From contig NZ_JODC01000002.1 in the NCBI RefSeq assembly GCF_000720765.1, forward strand, positions 1 to 64,000: a stretch of 64,000 nt of DNA. The letters are read 5' to 3'. The position numbers and the translations under genes were made by a program. The notes under the pieces are model-generated. The model saw nothing but the letters and a program-made list of their open reading frames with translations, was not told the origin of the DNA and made no database searches. Below are positions 35,379-44,477 of the stretch, in pieces. Numbering within the stretch: position 1 is the first letter of the stretch; every line of letters begins with the position of its first letter. Source of the DNA: Streptomyces sp. NRRL S-646. Lineage in GTDB: Bacteria > Actinomycetota > Actinomycetes > Streptomycetales > Streptomycetaceae.

Positions 35379-35858
35379 TCACCTCCCGTACGCCTGCTTG
35401 CAGATGACCGCCTCTGGGCTGTCCGCCCGCCAGCCCCCGTATCTCCGGCCGAGGGCACACACGTCCGAGTTCTTCGCGTTCTTCGGGACCGGCTCGTACA
35501 CGTCCGGGACCTCGACGTGCGGCTGCCCATGGTGCCCGGGCTCCGGATGCGGCGGCCGGGGACGGGGCCGCGAATACGAGTGAGGCGCCGCCGGGTGCCC
35601 GGCCGACGGACCCTGCCGCTCGGGTGGCTTGCGCTCCGGCCGCCCGGTCGGGGCGACCCCCTCCAGCGCCTCATGGACCGGCGCCTGCACGATCTGCGGG
35701 GTCCCCTGGTCGTCCGGGTACGGCGCCGACGGCGCCGACGGCGGGGACGGTGCCGGCAGCGGGCCGGACACGGGCGGGCGCTGGATCGTCACACAGCCGG
35801 CGAGGGCCGAGACGGCCACGGTGACCAGGAGCGTTGCGGTGGTCGTCGTTCGATGCAC
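35379..35858 (-). CDS. Small proline-rich lipoprotein
   Basis: A 159-residue protein from GTG 35858: basic HRTTTTATLL, a hydrophobic segment and the lipobox SALAGC. This is followed by a long Pro/Ala-rich linker (residues ~30-110) and a compact C-terminal part (VYEPVPKNAKNSDVCALG then GGWRADSPEAVICKQAYGR) with two Cys that may pair. Membrane-anchored outside the cell. No ribosome-binding site is obvious, and a longer frame upstream is open. Function unknown; the C-terminal domain is the conserved part. Confidence 0.7.
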   Translation of the reverse strand: MHRTTTTATLLVTVAVSALAGCVTIQRPPVSGPLPAPSPPSAPSAPYPDDQGTPQIVQAPVHEALEGVAPTGRPERKPPERQGPSAGHPAAPHSYSRPRPRPPHPEPGHHGQPHVEVPDVYEPVPKNAKNSDVCALGRRYGGWRADSPEAVICKQAYGR

Positions 35859-35970
35859 CCGCGCAACGATGTCGGGTCGGGCGGTCCCGGGGGCAGCGTA
35901 TGAGCGAAGGATGCCCCGCGCGGGTGATCTCCCGCCCCGTACGGGGGCCGGGCGCGCGCTCGGGGTGACG

Positions 35971-36483
35971 TCAGTCGCCCGTGGCACCGTCGATGCGTTC
36001 GCGGAGCAGGTCGGCGTGGCCGTTGTGGCGGGCGTACTCCTCGATCATGTGGGTGTGGATCCAGCGCAGGTTGAAGCGCTCGCCGGTGCGCCGGTGCCTG
36101 CCCTTGGAGGTGTCGTCCAGGGCGAAGCGTGCCGCGTTGCTCCGTGCGGCCTCGATCTCGGCCTGCCAGGTGGCGTATGCCTCCGCCCAGGTGTCGGCGT
36201 CGGTGAGACGGAACTCGCCGTCCGGGTTCTCGTCGCTGTAGTAGATCGGGCCCGCGTCCTCGTCCGCGAGGACCCGGCGGTACCAGGACCGCTCCACCTC
36301 GGCCATGTGCCGCACCAGCCCCATCAGGGACAGTGTGGACGGTTCCACGGAGGCGGTCCTGAGCTGTTCGTCGGTCAGGCCCTCGCACTTCCAGGCGAGG
36401 GTCTGGCGGTGATAGTCCAGCCAGCCGTCCAGCATGGTGCGTTCGTCGGCGGTGGTTGCGGGTTCACGGCGCTCGGTCGTCAT
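35971..36483 (-). CDS. DinB-family protein (DUF664)
   Basis: A 170-residue DinB/YfiT four-helix-bundle protein. Metal-binding His appear in LVRHMAEVERSWY and in HTHMIEEYARHNGHADLL (HxxxH). ATG 36483 follows AAAGGA. Members are mycothiol- or bacillithiol-dependent transferases or isomerases; in actinobacteria mycothiol is the usual partner. It is divergent from the Gfo/Idh/MocA gene. The substrate is unknown. Confidence 0.88.
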   Translation of the reverse strand: MTTERREPATTADERTMLDGWLDYHRQTLAWKCEGLTDEQLRTASVEPSTLSLMGLVRHMAEVERSWYRRVLADEDAGPIYYSDENPDGEFRLTDADTWAEAYATWQAEIEAARSNAARFALDDTSKGRHRRTGERFNLRWIHTHMIEEYARHNGHADLLRERIDGATGD

Positions 36484-36749
36484 GACCGCATCCTTTCCCA
36501 ACGGATCCGGACCGGCCACGAGTTTTCAGCGGCCCGGTCGTGCCGCGGACGGGATTCACTCCGTGGTACTGCGGTGCGGTCGATCCGCGTGGTCCGCGTC
36601 GGCCGTACGCAACACCGCGGCCGCCGCACTGTCCAAGGCGCGACCGGCGCTCCTGCGCAGCTTCGTTTCCCTCGCCGGCCGGCGGCCGCCGCAGCCGCCG
36701 TATGCTTCCGGCAGGACCCCGGCAGGCAACCGCTAGAGGAGACCACCCC

Positions 36750-37655
36750 GTGAAGGTCGGCTGCATCGGACTCGGCGACATCGCGCAGAAGGCCTACCTT
36801 CCGGTGCTCGCAGGACTCCCCGGGATCGAGCTGCACCTGCACACGCGTACGCCCGCGACGCTCGACCGGGTCGGCGACAGCCTCCACCTGCCGGCGGACC
36901 ACCGCCACACCACCCTGGACGCGCTGCTCGCCCAGGACCTCGACGCCGCCTTCGTGCACGCCCCCACCATCACGCACCCGGAGATCGTGACCCGGCTGCT
37001 GGAAGCGGGCGTGCCGACCTACGTCGACAAGCCCCTCGCCTACGAACTCGCCGACTCCGAGAGGCTGGTCGCGCTCGCAGAGGAGCGCGACGTGTCGCTC
37101 GCGGTCGGCTTCAACCGGCGCTTCGCACCCGGATACACGCAGTGCGCCGAGCACCCCCGTGAGCTGATCCTCATGCAGAAGAACCGCATCGGGCTGCCGG
37201 AGGAGCCGCGCTCGATGATCCTCGACGACTTCATCCACGTCGTGGACACGCTGCGCTTCCTGGTGCCGGGGCCCGTCGACGACGTGACGGTACGCGCGCG
37301 CGTGGAGGGCGGACTGCTGCACCATGTCGTGCTGCAGCTGGCCGGGGACGGGTTCACCGCGCTGGGGGTGATGAACCGGCTCAGCGGTTCGGCGGAGGAG
37401 ATCCTCGAGGTGTCCGGACAGGACACCAAGCGGCAGGTCCTCAACCTTGCCGAGGTCATCGACCACAAGGGCCAGCCGACCGTGCGGCGGCGCGGGGACT
37501 GGGTGCCGGTGGCCCGGCAGCGCGGCATCGAACAGGCGATGCTTGCCTTCCTCGACGCCGTACGGGCGGGGAAGGTGCTCAGCGCCCGGGACGCACTGGC
37601 GACTCACGAACTGTGCGAGCGGGTGGTACGTGCGGTTGAGGACCGGGCCGCCTGA
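36750..37655 (+). CDS. Gfo/Idh/MocA-family oxidoreductase
   Basis: A 301-residue protein with a Rossmann N-terminus (KVGCIGLGDIAQKAYLPVL, residues 2-20) and the family lysine motif in YVDKPLAYELADS (~95), then GFNRRFAPGY. GTG 36750 follows GAGGAG. Substrates are usually sugars or cyclitols oxidised with bound NAD(P). Its 3' end runs 77 bp into the convergent lnt gene, so the last 25 codons are read on both strands. Confidence 0.9.
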   Translation: MKVGCIGLGDIAQKAYLPVLAGLPGIELHLHTRTPATLDRVGDSLHLPADHRHTTLDALLAQDLDAAFVHAPTITHPEIVTRLLEAGVPTYVDKPLAYELADSERLVALAEERDVSLAVGFNRRFAPGYTQCAEHPRELILMQKNRIGLPEEPRSMILDDFIHVVDTLRFLVPGPVDDVTVRARVEGGLLHHVVLQLAGDGFTALGVMNRLSGSAEEILEVSGQDTKRQVLNLAEVIDHKGQPTVRRRGDWVPVARQRGIEQAMLAFLDAVRAGKVLSARDALATHELCERVVRAVEDRAA

Positions 37656-39168
37656 GCCGGACCGCCCGGGCGCCCTCGGCCGCGCACCACACGGCGAGGA
37701 TCAGCAGCGCGGCGTGCACTGGCCAGTCGCCGTAGCGGACGTATGGGGTGGTGCCGCGGGCCAGTGGTATGTCATACATCACTCCCGCGCTGGAGCCCGT
37801 CCCCATCCAGGACCCCAGTCGCTGCCCGCTCGCCCCGTACACGGCGGACACCCCCGTCAGCGTCGCGTGCACCATCGGCCGCCCGGTCTCCGCGGCACGC
37901 AGCGCGGCCAGCGAGGCGTGCTGCTCGGGCGCCCAGCTCTGCTGGAACGTCGATGTCGCCGACTGCGCTATCAGCACCTCGGCGCCGTCCTGGGCGAGAT
38001 GGCGGCTCATGTCGGGGAACGCCGACTCGAAGCAGACCATCGGGCCGATGCGCAGCCCGTGTCCCACGTTCATCACGACCTGCTCCGAACCGCGCCTGCG
38101 GTCCTCGCCGGCCGCCTTGCCGACGGAGGTCGCCCAGCCCAGCACCGAACGGAAGGGGACGTACTCGCCGAAGGGCACGAGCCGCATCTTGTCGTAGCGG
38201 TCGCCGGTCAGCCCGTCCGGGCCGACGAGCACCGAACTCTTGTAGATGCCGGGTTTGTCGGAGCGCCGTGCATCCACGTTGACCAGGATGTCGGACCCCG
38301 TCTCGCGGGAGAGGGCCGCGATGCGTTTCGCGAGGTCGGGGCGTTGGCCGAGGTCGAAACCGACGCTGCTCTCGCCCCACACGATCAGGTTCGGGTGCTG
38401 CCCGGCGAGCTGTCGGGTGAGCTGTTCCTCGCGGTCGAAGCGCTTGTCGGCGCCGTCGATGACGCCCGGCTGTACGACGGCGATCCGCACCCGGCCGTCG
38501 ACGTCCGGACGCGGTGCCCACGCCCAGGCCGCCGAGGTCGCCGCGGCGGTCGCGACCAGGCCCGCCATGGCCGGAACCCAGACCGCAGTGGTATGTGACA
38601 TCCCACTGACCCGCAGCACCACCACCCCGGCGACAGCCACATTGACGGCCACCACCAGGAAGCTGAGCAGCCACACCCCGCCGACCGACGCGAGCCGCAG
38701 CGCGGGTTCCACCTGCCACTGACTGGAGCCGAGCATGCCCCACGGGCCGCCCAGCCCCTGCCAGGAACGCACGAACTCCACCATCAGCCAGGCCGACGGC
38801 AGCACGACCAGCGCGGCCAGGCCGCGCCCCGGCCCGGGCACCCCGCCCAGGAAACGCCGCACCAGCCAGCCCCACGGCGCCCACAGCGCCCCAAGCAGCG
38901 CGGCGATGAGGAAGATGAACACATGCAGGCTCGGCAGCAGCCAGTGGTGCACGGCCACCATGTAGCCGAACCCGCCGCACCAGCCGTCGTAGGCCGCGCG
39001 CTTCCCGGTGGGCGCGGAGCGGACCAGCACGATCCAGGGGACCAGCGCGACGTAGGCGAACCACCACAGCGACGGGGCGGGGAACGCGAACACGGGCAGG
39101 GCGCCCGCCAGCGCGGCGATCGCCGAGCGCCGCCACGGGGAGGCGAGCCATGGACCAATGGTCTTCAT
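37579..39168 (-). CDS. lnt: Apolipoprotein N-acyltransferase
   Basis: A 529-residue Lnt. The N-terminal half has about six membrane helices (residues ~12-205). The C-terminal nitrilase-like domain carries the catalytic Glu (IVWGESSVGFD), Lys (YDKMRLVPFGEYVPF) and Cys (MVCFESAFPD), with a last helix near 490-505. ATG 39168 has a perfect AGGAGGTG seven bases upstream; frames further upstream are ignored. The enzyme N-acylates the lipid-modified Cys of lipoproteins in the membrane. Its 3' end overlaps the convergent oxidoreductase gene by 77 bp, so transcripts of the two could interfere. Confidence 0.94.
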   Translation of the reverse strand: MKTIGPWLASPWRRSAIAALAGALPVFAFPAPSLWWFAYVALVPWIVLVRSAPTGKRAAYDGWCGGFGYMVAVHHWLLPSLHVFIFLIAALLGALWAPWGWLVRRFLGGVPGPGRGLAALVVLPSAWLMVEFVRSWQGLGGPWGMLGSSQWQVEPALRLASVGGVWLLSFLVVAVNVAVAGVVVLRVSGMSHTTAVWVPAMAGLVATAAATSAAWAWAPRPDVDGRVRIAVVQPGVIDGADKRFDREEQLTRQLAGQHPNLIVWGESSVGFDLGQRPDLAKRIAALSRETGSDILVNVDARRSDKPGIYKSSVLVGPDGLTGDRYDKMRLVPFGEYVPFRSVLGWATSVGKAAGEDRRRGSEQVVMNVGHGLRIGPMVCFESAFPDMSRHLAQDGAEVLIAQSATSTFQQSWAPEQHASLAALRAAETGRPMVHATLTGVSAVYGASGQRLGSWMGTGSSAGVMYDIPLARGTTPYVRYGDWPVHAALLILAVWCAAEGARAVRLRRPGPQPHVPPARTVRESPVRPGR

Positions 39169-39241
39169 ACGGCACCTCCTCCCTACCCGGCGGTGGCTCC
39201 AGTGTGCGTGCTTTCGTTGATCGTGGACAGAGGGCCCCGGA

Positions 39242-39745
39242 TCACTCGGCCGCGGGGGCCACACGCGGCTCGGGAAGGCGCCGCCACTTCTCCTCCACGA
39301 CGACCTCGCGCAGCCGCCAGCCGTCGTACGTTCGCAGCAGCCCGAAGGCGTACCGGCCGCCGCACACGAAGTCGGGCGCGGCCGTTCCTCCTCCGTCCGC
39401 CGTGAACCGCATCGGGTTCACGTAGTCGGCGCGCACGCGCGCGGTGTCGCCGATGTCCTGCTCCAGCATCCCGAACCGCACCCGCCGGTTGACGATCAGA
39501 TGCTGCCGCATCGGAAACAGCAGCATGCTCTCGGCAAGCCACGCGGCGACCTGCCCGGCACCTCCCTCGATGCCTCCGGCCGAGCGGTAGTCCGCGCGTC
39601 CGTCGGGGGTGAACAGCCCCCGGTACGCCTTCCAGTCACCGTCGTCCACGGCCGCCGCGTAGTCGGTGACCACTTCGTCGACGGCCAGCCGGTCCATCAC
39701 GGTCGCGAGCTCCACGCGCTGCGTCATCGGCTCAGTGTTGGGCAT
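39242..39745 (-). CDS. SnoaL-like (NTF2-fold) protein
   Basis: A 167-residue NTF2-like protein: VDEVVTDYAAAVDDGDWKAY, FTPDGRADYRSAGG, MRQHLIVNRRVRF, and C-terminal GRYAFGLLRTYDGWRLREV. This SnoaL_4-type layout is shared by aromatic dioxygenase small subunits and ketosteroid-isomerase-like enzymes. Neither of the two candidate starts (39745, 39727) has a clear ribosome-binding site. It stands alone with no partner subunit near, so a catalytic role is unproven. Confidence 0.85.
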   Translation of the reverse strand: MPNTEPMTQRVELATVMDRLAVDEVVTDYAAAVDDGDWKAYRGLFTPDGRADYRSAGGIEGGAGQVAAWLAESMLLFPMRQHLIVNRRVRFGMLEQDIGDTARVRADYVNPMRFTADGGGTAAPDFVCGGRYAFGLLRTYDGWRLREVVVEEKWRRLPEPRVAPAAE

Positions 39746-39867
39746 GGGACGTGCCGGGCCAAGGGGGCGTGCGACGACGACACAACTTCGTTGTCAGCGC
39801 CGTCCAACTTCCTTGTCCGCGCCCGCCGTTCGACGTCCGTCGCGTCCGGGTGCCGAACGGCGATTCC

Positions 39868-39873
39868 TATACT
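39868..39873 (+). promoter_or_regulatory. -10 hexamer TATACT of a leaderless gene
   Basis: TATACT ends six bases before ATG 39880, so transcription should begin at or next to the start codon. No Shine-Dalgarno is present. The fit to the -10 consensus (TAtacT) is the best of this type in the window. Confidence 0.6.
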
Positions 39874-39879
39874 GACCGG

Positions 39880-40860
39880 ATGATCACCATTCCGATCGGC
39901 GCGCTCGAAGTGGCCATGGTCCAGTCCGGGACCAGGGCCGCGGACACGCTACGGGACACCGCCGAGTTCGCCCGGCGCATCGAAGACCTCGGGTACCTGC
40001 GGCTCTGGTACGCCGAGCACCACCACTCCCCGGCCATCGGAGCGTTCCCGCCCGTTGTCCTGACCGCGCACGCGGCCGCGCTGACGTCGTCCCTACGCCT
40101 CGGTTCCGGGGGCGTGCTCGCCCCGAACCACGCGCCGATCATGCTGGCGGAGCAGTTTGGCACGCTGGCCGCGCTGCACTCCGGCCGAATCGACCTGGGC
40201 ATCGGCCGCGGCCCGGGCACGTTCGACGAGCCGACCGCGCGGGCCCTGCGGCGCGGGGCCGGGCCGGCAACGGACGACGAGTACCGGGACGACGTTTCGG
40301 CGACCCTGCGTTTCCTGGTGGACGAGGTCGCGCTCGGCCCGCTCCCGGAGCCGTGGCTGCTTGCGTCGAGTACGGCCGGTGCGGCGCTGGCCGCGGAACT
40401 CGGACTGCCGATCGCCTTCGCCCATCACATCCGCCCGGACAACACCCTCGCCGCACTCGATCACTACCGGGCCCATTTCTCCCCGTCCCGCTGGTGCGCG
40501 CATCCCCGGGTGCTGATCTGCGTGGAAACGGTGTGCGCCGAGACGCAGCAGGAGGCGGCCCGGCTGGCGGGCCCGATGGATGTCGTCAAGGCCGGCCTCC
40601 TCAAGGGACGGGGCGACATCCCCTTCCCCACCCCCGAAGAGGCGGCCGCCCACTCGTTCACCGCGGAGGAAGAGCGGGCACTGTCGGGCTTCCGCGCCCA
40701 ACAGGCCCACGGCTCACCCGACATCGTCGCGAAGCAGTTGGCGGACCTGGTGGAGGTGACCCGCGCGGACGAACTCATGCTGGTGACGCCCGTCTACGCG
40801 TTGGCCGCACGCCTGCGGTCGTACGAACTCGTCAGACAGCACGTCGCCCCGGCCGTGTGA
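39880..40860 (+). CDS. Luciferase-like monooxygenase (LLM) family protein
   Basis: A 326-residue TIM-barrel flavin-dependent monooxygenase-like protein: LGYLRLWYAEHHHSPAIG, SLRLGSGGVLAPNHAP, EQFGTLAALHSGRIDLGIGRGPG and a C-terminal TRADELMLVTPVY. This is the group-1 MsnO8/LLM class that binds FMN supplied by a reductase, or F420 in some relatives. ATG 39880 directly follows a TATACT -10, so it is probably translated from a leaderless mRNA. The substrate is unknown. Confidence 0.92.
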   Translation: MITIPIGALEVAMVQSGTRAADTLRDTAEFARRIEDLGYLRLWYAEHHHSPAIGAFPPVVLTAHAAALTSSLRLGSGGVLAPNHAPIMLAEQFGTLAALHSGRIDLGIGRGPGTFDEPTARALRRGAGPATDDEYRDDVSATLRFLVDEVALGPLPEPWLLASSTAGAALAAELGLPIAFAHHIRPDNTLAALDHYRAHFSPSRWCAHPRVLICVETVCAETQQEAARLAGPMDVVKAGLLKGRGDIPFPTPEEAAAHSFTAEEERALSGFRAQQAHGSPDIVAKQLADLVEVTRADELMLVTPVYALAARLRSYELVRQHVAPAV

Positions 40861-40887
40861 GGCGGGGGGCACCGCGGGGTCTCCCCG

Positions 40888-41067
40888 TCAGGCCGCCTCG
40901 ATGACGTCGCTCTGGATCGCCGCCGCCCACTCGATCACCAACAGCTCGTACTCCGCGCGCTCCTGGGCCGACAGAGAACCGCCCGCGCGCATCCACAGCG
41001 CACGGATCTGCTCGTTGACCTCGGCGGCAGAACGCACGGAACCAGGGGTTGAGGAATGGGGGGACAT
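40888..41067 (-). CDS. Small conserved hypothetical protein
   Basis: A 59-residue protein from ATG 41067: SPHSSTPGSVRSAAEVNEQI then RALWMRAGGSLSAQERAEYE and LLVIEWAAAIQSDV. Helical and acidic, without signal peptide. A -10-like TAGGCT (41075-41080) ends seven bases upstream of ATG, suggesting a leaderless transcript; an earlier in-frame ATG (41091) lacks such a signal. Codon usage is typical of the neighbours. Function unknown. Confidence 0.65.
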   Translation of the reverse strand: MSPHSSTPGSVRSAAEVNEQIRALWMRAGGSLSAQERAEYELLVIEWAAAIQSDVIEAA

Positions 41068-41227
41068 GCGCACAAGCCTAGGGGCAAGCACTGACAGTGC
41101 GCTACCGGACGGCTACCCATGCCGTATGTCATTGGTCACGGATTTTCGCGGGGTCGCCCGGAGCAGCAACTTCCGTATCGTGGCGGAGCGTTGAGGTCCG
41201 CAGTTCCGCCGGAGCGCCGGACCCTGG

Positions 41228-42103
41228 TCAGCCCGCCGACTCTGCCGCGTGCGGGCTCAGCGCGCCCGCCGTGACCAGGGCGATGATGACGATGCCCAGC
41301 GCGATGCGGTACCAGACGAAGGGCATGAAGCTCTTCGTCGAGATGAACCTCATGAACCAGGCGATGACGGCGTACCCGGTCGCGAAGGCGATCACCGTCG
41401 CGAACAGCGTCGGGCCCCAGGAGACATGATCGCTCTCCAGCGCGTCCTTCGTCTCGAACAGGCCCGACGCCAGCACCGCAGGGATCGCGAGGAGGAAGGA
41501 GTAGCGGGCCGCGGCCTCGCGCTTGTAGCCCATGAACAGGCCGCCGCTGATGGTGGCACCGGAGCGGGAGACGCCCGGGACGAGGGCTGCCGCCTGGCAC
41601 AGGCCGTAGACCAGACCGTCCTTCACGCCCAGGTTCTCGAGCGTCTTGCGCTGCTTGGGTGCCCGGTGCCGGCCGCCCGTCTCGTCGCGCGCCGCGAGCC
41701 GGTCGGCGATGCCGATGACCACACCGATGACGATCAGCATCGTCGCGGTGATCCGCAGATCGCGGAACGGCCCCTCGATCTGGTCCTTGAACAGCAGCCC
41801 GAGCACGCCGATCGGGATCGAGCCGACGATCACCAGCCAGCCCATCTGCGCATCGTGGTTGCGGCGCATCTCCTTGTCCACCAGCGAGCGCGCCCAGGCC
41901 GAGATGATCCGCCCGATGTCCCTGCGGAAGTAGATCAGTACAGCGGCCTCCGTGCCGATCTGCGTGATCGCCGTGAAGGCCGCGCCGGGGTCCTTCCAGC
42001 CCGAGAAGGCGGCGGTCAGCCGCAGATGCGCGCTGGAGGAGACGGGGAGGAACTCGGTCAGCCCCTGGACGAGTCCGAGGATGAGGGATTCAAACCAAGA
42101 CAT
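41228..42103 (-). CDS. uppP: Undecaprenyl-diphosphatase
   Basis: A 291-residue membrane enzyme of the BacA/UppP family. The signature motifs are intact: GLTEFLPVSSSAHLRL near the N-terminus (catalytic Glu and Ser region) and PGVSRSGATISGGLF (~175). About eight membrane helices are seen. It dephosphorylates undecaprenyl diphosphate so that the lipid carrier of peptidoglycan precursors can be reused; extra copies give bacitracin tolerance. The ribosome-binding site is weak. Confidence 0.96.
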   Translation of the reverse strand: MSWFESLILGLVQGLTEFLPVSSSAHLRLTAAFSGWKDPGAAFTAITQIGTEAAVLIYFRRDIGRIISAWARSLVDKEMRRNHDAQMGWLVIVGSIPIGVLGLLFKDQIEGPFRDLRITATMLIVIGVVIGIADRLAARDETGGRHRAPKQRKTLENLGVKDGLVYGLCQAAALVPGVSRSGATISGGLFMGYKREAAARYSFLLAIPAVLASGLFETKDALESDHVSWGPTLFATVIAFATGYAVIAWFMRFISTKSFMPFVWYRIALGIVIIALVTAGALSPHAAESAG

Positions 42104-42366
42104 GGATGTACGGCGTCCAAGTGCTGATCGTGGCAGGCGCGACGGGACGTCACGCCGGCGGGCGTCGTGATCACGGGTGTGCAGGGCAGCCTAACCTCCG
42201 GGGCCGACAGGCCCGGCACAGGGGTTTCGGCGGCAACCGGCGGCCTTGGGTTTCGGGTGGTTGACCAGGTGCGGGGGCGGAGCTTACGTTTCTGGGAGGA
42301 GAAAGCGCTTGCTGACGCTGCTCCTCCTCGTAGCTCGTCGTTCCCGGAGGAGTGCTGATCAGGTCC

Positions 42367-43554
42367 ATGTCCACGTCCGAGACCCACCCCGGGACGTCCC
42401 AGGCGCTCTCCGCCCCGCCGGCCGGCCGGCGCATCCGGGCCGCCGTCATCGGCACCGGCGCCATCGGGCGGGGTTCGCACCTGCCCGCGCTGGCCAGGCT
42501 CGCCGAGGAGGGCGAGACGGAGGTCGTCGCCGCAGTCGACATCGATGCCACTGCCGTCGAGGAGTTCTGCCGGGCGAACGGGATCCCGCACGCCTACACC
42601 GACCTGGAGCAGATGCTCCGCGAGCAGCGCCCCGACCTGGTGAGCATCTGCACCCCGCCGACCCTGCACCGCGAGCAGACGATCGCCGCTCTGCGCGCCG
42701 GGGCGTGGGTGTGGTGCGAGAAGCCGCCGGTGCCGACCCTCGCGGACTACGACGCGGTGGAGGCCGAGGAGGGCAAGGACGGCGGCCCCTACGCGTCGAT
42801 CGTCTTCCAGCACCGCTTCGGCTCGGGCTCGCGGCACATACGGCGGTTGCTCGCCGAGCAGGCCATGGGCCGGCCGCTCGTCGCGCACTGCCAGACCACC
42901 TGGTACCGCGACACCGCCTACTACGCCGTGCCCTGGCGCGGCCGCTGGGCGACCGAAGGCGGCGGCCCCGCCATGGGCCACGGCATCCACCAGATGGACC
43001 TCCTGCTGGACCTGCTCGGCCCGTGGCGCGAGGTGCGCGCCATGGCCGGGCGCCTGGTGCACGACGTGGAGACCGAGGACGTCTCGACCGCCCTGATCCG
43101 CTTCGAGAGCGGCGCGATGGCAACAGTCGTCAACAGCGTCCTGAGCCCCGACGAGGTCAGCCGCATCCGTATCGACTGCGAACGCGCCACGGTCGAGCTC
43201 ACCCACCTCTACGGCCACTCCAACGCGAACTGGCGCATCACCCCGGCCCCCGGCGTGCCCGGGGACGAGGCCGCCGCCTGGCAGGACTTCGGCGCGGACG
43301 TGCCCAGCTCGCACCTGGAGCAGCTGCGGGAACTGGTGGCGAGCATGCGCGCGGGGGAGCGCCCGCGCAGCAGCGGGGCCGACGGGCGCACGAGCCTGGA
43401 GCTGATCGCCGCGATCTACAAGGCGGCGTTCACGGACACCACCGTCAAGGCCGGCGAGATCGGTCCCGGGGACCCCTTCCACACGGCGATGCACGGTGGA
43501 GCGCCCGGCTGGGCACCGGTTGCTCCCGTGGCGGCCGAGGAGGTGTCCGCGTGA
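42367..43554 (+). CDS. Gfo/Idh/MocA-family oxidoreductase
   Basis: A 395-residue protein with a short disordered N-terminus, then Rossmann motif AAVIGTGAIGRGSHLPAL (~25-42), the lysine motif VWCEKPPVPTLADYDA (~120) and GPAMGHGIHQMDLLLDLLG (~205). ATG 42367 is chosen; GGAGGAG lies rather far upstream and a GTG at 42352 is possible. It heads a three-gene operon with a PmoA-like protein and a cupin protein, overlapping the former by 4 bp. Such trios act in the use of unusual sugars or glycosides. The substrate is not known. Confidence 0.9.
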   Translation: MSTSETHPGTSQALSAPPAGRRIRAAVIGTGAIGRGSHLPALARLAEEGETEVVAAVDIDATAVEEFCRANGIPHAYTDLEQMLREQRPDLVSICTPPTLHREQTIAALRAGAWVWCEKPPVPTLADYDAVEAEEGKDGGPYASIVFQHRFGSGSRHIRRLLAEQAMGRPLVAHCQTTWYRDTAYYAVPWRGRWATEGGGPAMGHGIHQMDLLLDLLGPWREVRAMAGRLVHDVETEDVSTALIRFESGAMATVVNSVLSPDEVSRIRIDCERATVELTHLYGHSNANWRITPAPGVPGDEAAAWQDFGADVPSSHLEQLRELVASMRAGERPRSSGADGRTSLELIAAIYKAAFTDTTVKAGEIGPGDPFHTAMHGGAPGWAPVAPVAAEEVSA

Positions 43555-44477
43555 CCGGTCTGCGTGTCGTGCACGCCCACGGTGAGCGCATCACGATCGC
43601 CGAACGGGCAGGCGGCGTCGAGCTGTTGAGCTACGTGTACGCTCCGGAAGCGGCCTGGGAGTCCCCGAAGCCGTACATCCACCCACTGCGCACCCTGGCG
43701 GGCGAGGTCGTCACCGACTACCGGCCGAGCGACCACCGCTGGCACAAGGGTCTGCAGCTGACGGCCTCGCACCTGTCGGGCGCCAACCTCTGGGGTGGCA
43801 ACTCCTACGTCCACGGCGAGGGCTACCTCGAACTGCCCGAACGCGTCGGCTCGATGGCGCACGTCGCCTTCGACGAGGTGGCGGTTCACGACGACCGCGC
43901 AGTGATCGCGGAACGGCTGACCTGGCACCCGTACAGCGGGGAACTGTGGGCCGACGAGGAGCGTCGTATCGAGATCCACGACGTCGACGCGGAGTCCGGC
44001 TCCTGGGCGCTGACCTGGACCAGCGCCGTCACCAACCGCCGCGACGAGCCGCTCCGCTTCGGCAGCCCGACCACCGCAGGGCGTGAACTGGCCGGTTACA
44101 CCGGCCTGTTCTGGCGCGGCCCGCGCGCCTTCCGCGACGGCCGGATCATCGGCCCCGACGCCGAGGGCCCCGGCCTGATGGGCGAGCAGTCGCCCTGGCT
44201 CGCCTTCTGTGGCGAACACGACGGCAGCGACGGCCACGCGACCCTCGTCTTCGCCCACGCCTCCGAGAACGACCACCTGGGCGAGCGGGGCACCCACCCC
44301 GCCCACTGGTTCGTACGCAACGAGCCGTTCGCCGCCGTCGCCCCCTCCTGGGCCTTCTACGACGAACTGGAACTCGCCCCCGGCGACACCCTCACCCGCC
44401 GCTACCGGATCGTCGTGGCCGACGGTTCGTGGGAGCGGGAGGAAATCACCAAGTACCTGGAGGCGCATTCGTGGTGA
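43551..44477 (+). CDS. PmoA family protein (DUF6807)
   Basis: A 308-residue beta-rich protein: YVYAPEAAWESPKPYIHPL, DYRPSDHRWHKGLQL, GANLWGGNSYVHGEGYL, RFGSPTTAGRELAGYTGLFW and HPAHWFVRNEPFAAVAPS. This is the PmoA-like family often paired with Gfo/Idh/MocA dehydrogenases. GTG 43551 overlaps the upstream gene by GTGA, and its own stop overlaps the cupin start. The many conserved His and Asp suggest a metal or sugar site. Enzymatic role unsettled. Confidence 0.85.
   Translation: MTGLRVVHAHGERITIAERAGGVELLSYVYAPEAAWESPKPYIHPLRTLAGEVVTDYRPSDHRWHKGLQLTASHLSGANLWGGNSYVHGEGYLELPERVGSMAHVAFDEVAVHDDRAVIAERLTWHPYSGELWADEERRIEIHDVDAESGSWALTWTSAVTNRRDEPLRFGSPTTAGRELAGYTGLFWRGPRAFRDGRIIGPDAEGPGLMGEQSPWLAFCGEHDGSDGHATLVFAHASENDHLGERGTHPAHWFVRNEPFAAVAPSWAFYDELELAPGDTLTRRYRIVVADGSWEREEITKYLEAHSW

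Noticed and set aside
37579..37655. Trimming lnt or the oxidoreductase to remove the overlap
   Set aside because: Both frames reach their stops with plausible C-termini and no earlier stop exists, so the overlap is accepted.
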